This document shows, in pieces, positions 1 through 5,596 of a stretch of DNA of 8,946 nt. Numbering within the stretch: the stretch's first letter is position 1; every line of letters starts with the position of its first letter. A program made the translations under genes and the position numbers. The notes beneath the pieces are model-generated. The model ran no database searches, was not told the DNA's origin, and saw only the letters and a program-made list of their open reading frames with translations. The DNA lies in the NCBI GenBank assembly GCA_016929465.1, contig JAFGIT010000106.1, positions 1 to 8,946 of the forward strand, read 5' to 3'. Source of the stretch: Candidatus Coatesiibacteriota bacterium. GTDB taxonomy: Bacteria; B130-G9.

Positions 1-1
1 C

Positions 2-241
2 ACGAACGGTAACCCTGTCTCGAATACTACAGGTGATATGTTCAGTATTCGTGCGACAGAGATGTTGCTGTTCTCGACCACTCCGGCTGTACCGACATGG
101 ATTCCGACCACAGCTAGCTACGGTTACGTCAAGTTCCGTACCGATGAGGGTGGTTACATCCACGCGTACTGCGTAATCTACAACCAGATGACTGGTACAG
201 GTTATGTCGTGCCGGCTTTTGTTCAGGATGCAGGATTCTAG
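2..241 (+). CDS. C-terminal fragment of an unidentified, probably secreted protein
   Basis: The frame is open from the left window edge (first full codon at 2) to a TAG at 239-241, giving 79 residues of a protein whose start lies outside the window. The ATG at 38 is internal: the codons before it read cleanly in frame (TNGNPVSNTTGD) and no Shine-Dalgarno sequence precedes it. The composition is rich in Thr, Gly, Tyr, Val and Pro with few charged residues, and the predicted structure is beta-strands. The segment around GYVKFRTDEGG, followed by IHAYCVIYNQMTGTGY, resembles the last strands of extracellular beta-sandwich domains that end bacterial surface proteins. I do not recognise the family. 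An intrinsic terminator begins 37 bases after the stop. Extracellular location is inferred from composition and from the exported neighbours downstream; the signal peptide, if any, is outside the window. Confidence 0.7.
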   Translation, partial: TNGNPVSNTTGDMFSIRATEMLLFSTTPAVPTWIPTTASYGYVKFRTDEGGYIHAYCVIYNQMTGTGYVVPAFVQDAGF

Positions 242-277
242 TCCACCTGATTAAGTAGTATGATATTTGCTTTCTAT

Positions 278-308
278 GCCCGACTAATCGTAGTCGGGCT
301 TTTTTTTT
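278..308 (+). terminator. Perfect intrinsic terminator after the first gene and in the leader of the TPR operon
   Basis: A 9-bp perfect stem (GCCCGACTA at 278-286 and TAGTCGGGC at 291-299) closes on a four-base ATCG loop and is followed directly by nine T (300-308). This is a textbook Rho-independent terminator for plus-strand transcription. It has no A-run on its left side, so it should not work on the minus strand. It lies 37 bases after the stop of the upstream gene and only 12 bases before the Shine-Dalgarno sequence of the next gene, so it may set the expression ratio between the two by partial read-through. Confidence 0.9.
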
Positions 309-320
309 CGAAAAGACAAC

Positions 321-334
321 GGAGGTTGGATTTG
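321..334 (+). promoter_or_regulatory. Ribosome binding site fixing a TTG start for the TPR lipoprotein
   Basis: GGAGG at 321-325 is followed, after six bases, by TTG at 332-334. This is near-optimal spacing. Starting here gives an N-terminus with basic residues (Arg3, Lys6, Arg11), then a hydrophobic stretch and a lipobox, as expected of a lipoprotein signal. The in-frame ATG at 260 would run coding sequence through the terminator hairpin and has no binding site. The ATG at 377 lacks a good site and would remove the basic N-region. Confidence 0.8.
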
Positions 335-1705
335 CTTCGGAACAACAAGGTCTCGGATTGGCGAATTCCGGTCTTGATGGCCTCATTTATATGCCTAATC
401 GCCCTTGCTGGCTGCGGCGGCGGTGTTTCCACCGAGGAGTCCGCCAGATTATGCGAAATGGGTCGCGCGCTCGGCAAAGAGGGAAAGCTTCAGGAAGCAA
501 TGGTCCAATTCGAGAAATCTATAGAGGCCGATCCAAAGAACGCCCTTGCCCACAACGGACTGGGATTCTGCTATCTTCTGCTAGGTCAGGAGGACAAAGC
601 GGAGCCTTATCTCAAGAAAGCACTGGAGCTCCACCCTGATCTGACGAAGGCGCTCTTGAACCTTGCGTCGATGTATCACCGCCAGCAGAAGATGAAGGAG
701 GCGATACCGCTTTGGGAGCGACTGACCGAAATCGATCCCAATAATGCGACTGCTTGGACGCATCTCTCAACTGCCTACATGATAGATAATCAGATCGAGA
801 AGGCACTCGTAACATCAAAACGAGCGATGGAATTGGCGCCAAATGACCCAGAAGTGCTCCTGAACTACGCGAGTATGCAAAAGGCATTGATGAAATTCGA
901 CGAAGCCGAAAAGACGTACAGAAAGGTCGTCGATATGAGCCCGCCACAGGACCAGCTTCGCCAATTGGCAATGACAGGCCTCCTGGACATCTATACGCTT
1001 CAGGGCGAATATCCGAAGGCGAAGGTGATAGGTCTGATGGCCCGGGAGCAATTCCCCAGCGACTACAAGATAGCCTATAGTCTAGGTCTCTTGCACGAGA
1101 AGATGGGCGAAAAAGAGGAGGCAACCAAATATCACGAAGAGGCCTTGAGGCTCGCGCCAGATAATCCCGAGCTTCTCACTAGTACCGCGAACTTTTTCAA
1201 CCGAATCGGAGACCGAGACCGGGCCAATTCTTTATATCGCAAAGCAATCGACGCCGACCCCGCATTCATAAAAGCATATATTGCTCTAATCTCTGCCGGG
1301 ATCGAAGACGGAGACGATCTCGACGCCACCGAGTCTCTCGCTGAAAAAGGACTCAAAGCTGCAAATGAGTTCGAAAGAACCAGACTCCTGGATCAGATGT
1401 CTGTCATAAAGCGATTGAAGGGTGAACTCGATGCGGCGATTGAATTCGCCAAGGAGGCAATGGCCGGCGTGCCAGAGAACGATAAATTTGGCATGGCGAT
1501 GACGAAAGTGCACTTGGCAGAGGCCTATAAGGCCAAGAAAGACTTTGCTTCGACCAAGGCAGAGCTCGAAGATGCTCTGAAGCTATCCCCACCCGAAGAG
1601 ATACTGAAGGAAATCGAGCTTATCGCAGCCGACCTGCCCCCCGAATGGACTCCGAATCTCGCTATCGCGGAACAAGAACAGTCACAGGACGGTTCAAACA
1701 AGTGA
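332..1705 (+). CDS. TPR-repeat lipoprotein
   Basis: The product is 457 residues with a TTG start at 332. Residues 1-27 form a lipoprotein signal peptide: basic N-region, hydrophobic core, then lipobox Leu-Ala-Gly-Cys with Cys28 as the predicted lipidation site. Gly at +2 argues against inner-membrane retention if the cell is diderm. Residues about 38-422 are almost entirely tetratricopeptide repeats, ten or eleven of about 34 residues each. The best have the classic Gly/Ala/Pro pattern, for example LGKEGKLQEAMVQFEKSIEA followed by DPKNA, and EEALRLAPDNPELL. The C-terminal 35 residues are acidic and Gln-rich and probably disordered. TPR lipoproteins are scaffolds that hold partner proteins at the envelope; no enzyme motif is visible. 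The large secreted TPR/ILEI protein starts 45 bases downstream in the same direction, suggesting one operon and perhaps one complex. Confidence is high for fold and location, low for exact role. Confidence 0.9.
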   Translation: MLRNNKVSDWRIPVLMASFICLIALAGCGGGVSTEESARLCEMGRALGKEGKLQEAMVQFEKSIEADPKNALAHNGLGFCYLLLGQEDKAEPYLKKALELHPDLTKALLNLASMYHRQQKMKEAIPLWERLTEIDPNNATAWTHLSTAYMIDNQIEKALVTSKRAMELAPNDPEVLLNYASMQKALMKFDEAEKTYRKVVDMSPPQDQLRQLAMTGLLDIYTLQGEYPKAKVIGLMAREQFPSDYKIAYSLGLLHEKMGEKEEATKYHEEALRLAPDNPELLTSTANFFNRIGDRDRANSLYRKAIDADPAFIKAYIALISAGIEDGDDLDATESLAEKGLKAANEFERTRLLDQMSVIKRLKGELDAAIEFAKEAMAGVPENDKFGMAMTKVHLAEAYKAKKDFASTKAELEDALKLSPPEEILKEIELIAADLPPEWTPNLAIAEQEQSQDGSNK

Positions 1706-1738
1706 TAGTTCGAGCTTGACAGACTCCTTTTGAATCTT

Positions 1739-1753
1739 GGTGAGGCAGAGATG
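1739..1753 (+). promoter_or_regulatory. Ribosome binding site choosing ATG 1751 over TTG 1730
   Basis: GGTGAGG at 1739-1745 pairs with the anti-Shine-Dalgarno sequence and lies five bases before ATG at 1751. The in-frame TTG at 1730 has only pyrimidine-rich sequence before it and would put an acidic segment (LGEAE) ahead of the signal peptide. The ATG at 1751 gives a proper MKLTPY basic N-region. Confidence 0.75.
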
Positions 1754-4700
1754 AAGCTAACTCCATATATTTCTGTCCTATTTTCTCTTCGGTTCATCCT
1801 CCCGCTCATTGCTGCCTTGCTGATGTTAGCGCCCGCTCAAACGCTGGCTATCGTTGGCCCGGCTGCGGACGACCGGCTCGAGGACGCGGCAACGTTGTAT
1901 TCGAGGGTGGAAGAGCTCTGGCGAGCAAGAGCAGCCGGCGACAGCGCGAAAGCCGCATCGCTGGTGACGACTTCCTCAAAGGAGCGTCTAGATGATGGAA
2001 CGTCCACGCCTCTTATGGGCGGTTCGGCCAGCCCCGTGATAGCAAGCTTCAGAGTGGAGTCAGTTACCATCGGCTCAGCTGGCAAGGTCGCCGTAGCAGA
2101 TATCGACTTTACGATATCGATCCCGGGGGCGCCTGTCCGCATACCTCAGAAGCAGACAGAAATCTGGGAGAAGATCGACTCGGTGTGGCTTTACAAGGAA
2201 TTAGTCCCCGCCGAGCATCGATTTGACGTTCCCGTGACCACTTCTGTTCACGATTCTCCTGTCACGGGTGTGGTCAGGCCCGGAGAAGGCAATCTCGCTA
2301 TAGACGTCTCAGAGAGATTCGACAGATTCAGGATCGCCTCCTATTGGGTGTCGAAGGCGATCCCAATACTCAATTCGAATCGAGAAGAGTCTATCCATCT
2401 GCTCAACGGGGCGATCAGAATCGGAGCTCCCCCCGTCTGGGAAAGGCTGATTGAGGTTGACAAGCTGATCGACACTAACGTCTGGGAAGACCTGATCCCG
2501 AAAGCGAAAGCCGATATCCTTGACCTCGTCAAGATCCTCGAGAAGCTCGGAAGATCCAAAGAAGCCCTCAGGGTTATTGAGAGTCAGCTGGAATTGACTT
2601 CCAATGATCTGCAGCTCCTGGAGATGCAAGGCGATCTCCTGCGTGGCCAGGGAGAAATCGAGAGTGCCGTCTCGATCTATCAAAAGGCCGTCTCCGCGGC
2701 GACGACATCCGATAAGATGTATGAGGTTTACAGGAAACTCGGGGAATCCTACTTCGAGCTAAGGCGGTTCGACGATGCCGCCAGCAACCTTGCTCTCGCC
2801 GCCGCAATTGATCCAATGGCCGAGACTCTAAAATCGGTTTTGTCACTCCTCGCTGACTCGCTTTACGCCGGGAAGGACTACAAGCACGCATTGCATGTTT
2901 ATCGCGTCGTCAACTCGTTCGCACCTCCATCTGTGGAGGCAATTCGCGGGCGGCTTCGGGCTGCGGTGAAGGCCGACGATCTGGAGGACGCCTTGCAGGT
3001 CTCCTTGAAGGCCCATACTGCGAACGGCGCCATCAGGGACGAGGTCCTTGATGCGTGGTCCAAGCTGAAGAAGCATATCAAGCGCATTGGAAAGAGCGCT
3101 GCGAATTATTACACCATGGGCGTCCTCGCGGAGTCACTCGGAGAGACAAAGGATGCGAGACAGGCATTCGAAAAGGCGCTAGATGATCAGCCGAGCCACT
3201 TCGGCAGTCTTGCACACCTATATGCAATCGATGGTCCCAGCGAAGAGATGAGGCAGAAACATGGGAACCAGATCGCCTCGCTCATGGACACCTTCGGCCT
3301 GGCTGATGAGAATGAGCTACAGCTCCTGGCGAAATCTCTTTCGAGGTCTCCTGATCCGACCGCATCTGTTGGCCCTTTGCACGCGCATGCAATGAGGCAG
3401 CTTTACTCCGGGGGAGTTTTCTCGAGAGCCATACTTGTCGCATCCGGAATAGAGCATTCGAGGGAAATCGGTGGAGCTGAGACGATTGAGTGCGGAGATG
3501 GCGCCATCTTGGCTCTCGATATCGCAGAAACGGGCTGCTACTTCCTCTTCTTCGATGCGAAACCGGTCTCGCTCCAATCGCAATTCGACCCGACGTTAGC
3601 CATTCTGCTGGATGGGGAGACGCTCGAGATATCGCCGCTGACCGGGCACAACAGACGCTACGGCAAAGCCGTTCAGCTCACAGCCGGAATTCACAGCCTG
3701 CAATTCAGCTACAACCTATTCTCGCCAGGCACTCCACGACCCGGCGACGGCAACTCTCCGCCCAATAGATTCTTGCTCGCCCATCTCGGGATTTCGCCAA
3801 TCTCAAAATACGCCGGAGCCGGCGAGAGCACGGGCAATAATTCGCCGGTCGATATTGTCTCTCTGAGCGTCGGAGGCTTTCTTTACCCAGAGGGCGACAT
3901 CTTCGTGGATGGAACACAACTGTCCACCCAGCTTTCCGGGTACAACGTCATCGCTGTCGATCGGGAGACCGGCAGCGTTATCGATTCCCTGAATTTCCGT
4001 ACGTCGGACGACCGCAACGCCGAATCGAAGTTCAAGGCCTTCAACACCACCTTAAAGCCAGGCACTTTGCTCGCGGTGGCTGTTCTCGAGGATGGCACTT
4101 ACAGGGCAGACAAGCTGATCAACGAGTGCATCGAGGCCGCCGGTGCGAAAGATGTCCTGGTCCGGGACTATTCGTGGGCAGATGAGATAATGGCTACATC
4201 CGGCATAGACTCGGTTCAGACCGGCAAAGGGACCCGTGGAATGCTCTTCCCGGCGAGATTCCGCCACTCCTACGCGCTTGTCGGAGCAATAGGGGCTGAG
4301 CCCGGACGGTCTGTCGAAGCCACAGGCTGGGATAGAAGCATCGCGGCAATCACCACAGATGGCGAAAAGACGAGGGCGTTTCTGAAGGCTCTCTCTCCCT
4401 GCGAGCAGCGCAATTGGGCTGAAAGCGCAAAAGCGCTAACAAGTTTCTTCGAAACCGGCAACAAATCATTTGTTAAGAGGCTCCCTTTTGGCGATAAGGC
4501 CTTTGTGGAATTCGTCCTGCCAGAAATAGAGTCAACGGACCCTGCTCTCTTCCAATCAATGGGAAGACGGCTCGAAGAGTGCCACATGAACAACGAGGCC
4601 CTAATGGCCTATGACAGGGGACTCGCCGTAGCGGAGAACGCATCTACGTACTTCGCAAAGGCCCTTCTATTGGGAAAGATGCACAATTACGGCGCGTCAC

Positions 4701-5191
4701 GGAAAGCCTACCTGCAGGGAGCGACGGTCTCTCCTGTGCCCAAACTCTGGCGCCTGAAGGACATCGCCAAAGACGTAGATGGAGCTGCGATAGAGACCAT
4801 CTTCGCCGGCGCATCGAATGGAGTCTCTTTTCAATATCTGAATGGTGTAAGGACCGCCATCGGCGAGAACGCATGGACGCTGGCGGGGATCGATCCTGAA
4901 AGTGGGGAGCTGATAGACAGCAAGACGATGAGCCGAGAGGACCCCACCGCTCTGGCGCGCGCAATCGATTCATTCCCTAAAGGCTCGATAATCGTTTTGA
5001 CCTTCGCAGGCTATCATCCTGTCGAGATTGAGGTCGTCCTGGCAAATGCCATTCAAGAATGCATACGACGTGAGGCTCTCCCGAATAAGACCTACTTGAA
5101 CCTGGTCTTGATCGGATACAGAACTGAGAAGCCCATGGCCTTCTATAACGGCTCCTACGATGAAGCTTCACTGATGGCGAGCTGGGAGTAA
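1751..5191 (+). CDS. Large secreted multidomain protein: NTF2-like, TPR, CBM-like, two ILEI/FAM3-like domains
   Basis: The product is 1146 residues from ATG 1751. Residues 1-33 are a Sec signal peptide, likely cut after Thr-Leu-Ala. Residues about 40-150 look like an NTF2/SnoaL-type fold (helix with LWRARAAGD, then a beta-sheet ending IWEKIDSVWLYKEL). Residues about 253-493 hold TPR repeats. Residues about 556-683 form a beta-sandwich resembling carbohydrate-binding modules, with a Tyr strand, ILLDGE, and LTAGIHSLQFSY. Residues about 699-858 match the ILEI/FAM3 (PANDER-like) pattern: VSLSVGGF, FVDG, YNVIAVDRETG, LKPGTLLAVAVLEDG and a final ALVGAIGAE strand. Residues about 873-998 are helical, with one or two TPR-like units. 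Residues about 1011-1133 are a second, weaker ILEI-like domain (YLNGV, IDPESGELIDS, FPKGSIIVL). There is no membrane anchor after the signal, so a periplasmic or surface location is expected. ILEI domains in animals include a glycan-binding example in POMGNT1, so carbohydrate or glycoprotein recognition is the best inference; no catalytic motif is visible. The domain assignments are by eye. Confidence 0.88.
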   Translation: MKLTPYISVLFSLRFILPLIAALLMLAPAQTLAIVGPAADDRLEDAATLYSRVEELWRARAAGDSAKAASLVTTSSKERLDDGTSTPLMGGSASPVIASFRVESVTIGSAGKVAVADIDFTISIPGAPVRIPQKQTEIWEKIDSVWLYKELVPAEHRFDVPVTTSVHDSPVTGVVRPGEGNLAIDVSERFDRFRIASYWVSKAIPILNSNREESIHLLNGAIRIGAPPVWERLIEVDKLIDTNVWEDLIPKAKADILDLVKILEKLGRSKEALRVIESQLELTSNDLQLLEMQGDLLRGQGEIESAVSIYQKAVSAATTSDKMYEVYRKLGESYFELRRFDDAASNLALAAAIDPMAETLKSVLSLLADSLYAGKDYKHALHVYRVVNSFAPPSVEAIRGRLRAAVKADDLEDALQVSLKAHTANGAIRDEVLDAWSKLKKHIKRIGKSAANYYTMGVLAESLGETKDARQAFEKALDDQPSHFGSLAHLYAIDGPSEEMRQKHGNQIASLMDTFGLADENELQLLAKSLSRSPDPTASVGPLHAHAMRQLYSGGVFSRAILVASGIEHSREIGGAETIECGDGAILALDIAETGCYFLFFDAKPVSLQSQFDPTLAILLDGETLEISPLTGHNRRYGKAVQLTAGIHSLQFSYNLFSPGTPRPGDGNSPPNRFLLAHLGISPISKYAGAGESTGNNSPVDIVSLSVGGFLYPEGDIFVDGTQLSTQLSGYNVIAVDRETGSVIDSLNFRTSDDRNAESKFKAFNTTLKPGTLLAVAVLEDGTYRADKLINECIEAAGAKDVLVRDYSWADEIMATSGIDSVQTGKGTRGMLFPARFRHSYALVGAIGAEPGRSVEATGWDRSIAAITTDGEKTRAFLKALSPCEQRNWAESAKALTSFFETGNKSFVKRLPFGDKAFVEFVLPEIESTDPALFQSMGRRLEECHMNNEALMAYDRGLAVAENASTYFAKALLLGKMHNYGASRKAYLQGATVSPVPKLWRLKDIAKDVDGAAIETIFAGASNGVSFQYLNGVRTAIGENAWTLAGIDPESGELIDSKTMSREDPTALARAIDSFPKGSIIVLTFAGYHPVEIEVVLANAIQECIRREALPNKTYLNLVLIGYRTEKPMAFYNGSYDEASLMASWE

Positions 5192-5432
5192 GGGCAGGAC
5201 GCCGCTTGTTTGGTCGCCCAAGGCCTCATGGGCAGCGTTCGCCAGGCGAGTGCCCATCGCAGCCGCTCGTCCGTTACGATGGAGCGCAATTCGCTACTGA
5301 TGCTTGGCTGCTTCCAATTGCGCCGACGAGAGCCTATAGGCAAGAGCGAGCCTTTCGTAACTCGTGATCGAGGGTGCTGCATTTTTCTTCAGCTCACATC
5401 AGGCCTTCCGTAGCCCATTCGCGTCACTCAGA
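5192..5432. other. Intergenic stretch after the ILEI gene with no recognisable content
   Basis: This is the first part of the 403-base gap between the convergent genes. Short open frames exist on both strands (about 67 and 75 codons) but overlap each other, lack Shine-Dalgarno sequences, start inside or run into neighbouring genes, and have Arg/Ser-rich compositions typical of unselected frames. I see no clear intrinsic terminator for the upstream gene; the T-run near 5382 is preceded only by weak pairing. Confidence 0.5.
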
Positions 5433-5461
5433 TTGACAAATTTCCTTTTTTTAGGCATATT
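5433..5461 (+). promoter_or_regulatory. Sigma70-type promoter for the putative small RNA
   Basis: A perfect -35 box TTGACA is at 5433-5438. After a 17-base spacer comes CATATT at 5456-5461; TATTAA at 5458-5463 is an alternative -10 with a 19-base spacer. The spacer and -10 region are distinctly AT-rich against the surrounding sequence. Transcription would start near 5467-5470. No plus-strand gene lies downstream, only the 3' end of a convergent gene, so a non-coding product is implied. The -10 match is imperfect. Confidence 0.5.
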
Positions 5462-5466
5462 AATTA

Positions 5467-5596
5467 GGACCAACGGAGGTCCCGCAGGCGCACTATGATG
5501 AAATATTTAGGGAATGCCCCGGTGGGACAGGTTTCATGGTAATAGCTGCGGTGCCCGACAACGCTATCCAGCCTGAACCGGGGCTTTTCCCTTTTT
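5467..5596 (+). ncRNA. Putative small RNA, about 125-130 nt, family unknown
   Basis: The segment lies between a sigma70-like promoter and a hairpin plus U-tract. The 5' end can form a 5-bp hairpin (GGACC 5467-5471 with GGTCC 5478-5482). The 3' half folds into one long imperfect rod: 5516-5523 with 5577-5584 (8 bp, GCCCCGGT/ACCGGGGC), 5528-5531 with 5572-5575, 5537-5539 with 5568-5570, and 5542-5546 with 5563-5567. It ends in TTTTCCCTTTTT (5585-5596). The last T's overlap the stop codon of the convergent glycosyltransferase gene, so the RNA would be antisense to its 3' edge. GGA triplets occur at 5467, 5475, 5511 and 5525, two of them in or beside predicted loops. It does not match 4.5S/SRP RNA (no GGAA-capped helix 8), tmRNA, RNase P RNA or riboswitch cores I know. 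Transcription is not shown. Confidence 0.4.
5516..5596 (+). terminator. Long hairpin with U-rich tail ending the putative small RNA
   Basis: The 8-bp GC-rich stem base (5516-5523 with 5577-5584) is followed by TTTT, CCC and TTTTT. The U-tract is on the plus-strand side, so it would end plus-strand transcripts, either the putative small RNA or read-through from the ILEI gene. On the minus strand the same hairpin is followed by ATTCCC and lacks a U-tract, so it is a poor terminator for the glycosyltransferase gene. The interrupted U-tract and long stem-loop lower the certainty. Confidence 0.45.

Noticed and set aside
260-331. ATG at 260 as the start of the TPR lipoprotein
   Set aside because: It would encode residues through the terminator hairpin and U-tract, has no Shine-Dalgarno sequence, and adds a second hydrophobic stretch before the lipoprotein signal. 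TTG 332 with GGAGG fits far better.
612-1124. 170-codon open frame on the minus strand inside the TPR gene
   Set aside because: It is fully antisense to a well-supported TPR protein, and its Ser/Arg/Pro-rich translation shows no domain.
1716-1744. TTGACA at 1716 as a promoter for the large ILEI protein
   Set aside because: No acceptable -10 box lies 16-18 bases downstream (GGTGAG occupies it). The short gap fits an operon instead.
5155-5413. Overlapping small open frames on both strands after the ILEI gene
   Set aside because: They have no ribosome binding sites, low-quality compositions and mutual overlap; one runs into the end of the ILEI gene.
5495-5542. Short frame of 15 codons from ATGATG as a leader peptide within the putative small RNA
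   Set aside because: The only strong GGAGG is 15 bases upstream, too far for efficient initiation. No regulated gene follows and the peptide shows no attenuation-type codon run.
5467-5596. Identity of the putative RNA as 4.5S/SRP RNA
   Set aside because: A short stretch (CCCGACAACGCTA) recalls part of E. coli 4.5S RNA, but the conserved helix 8 with its GGAA loop and AGCAGC strand is absent on both strands.
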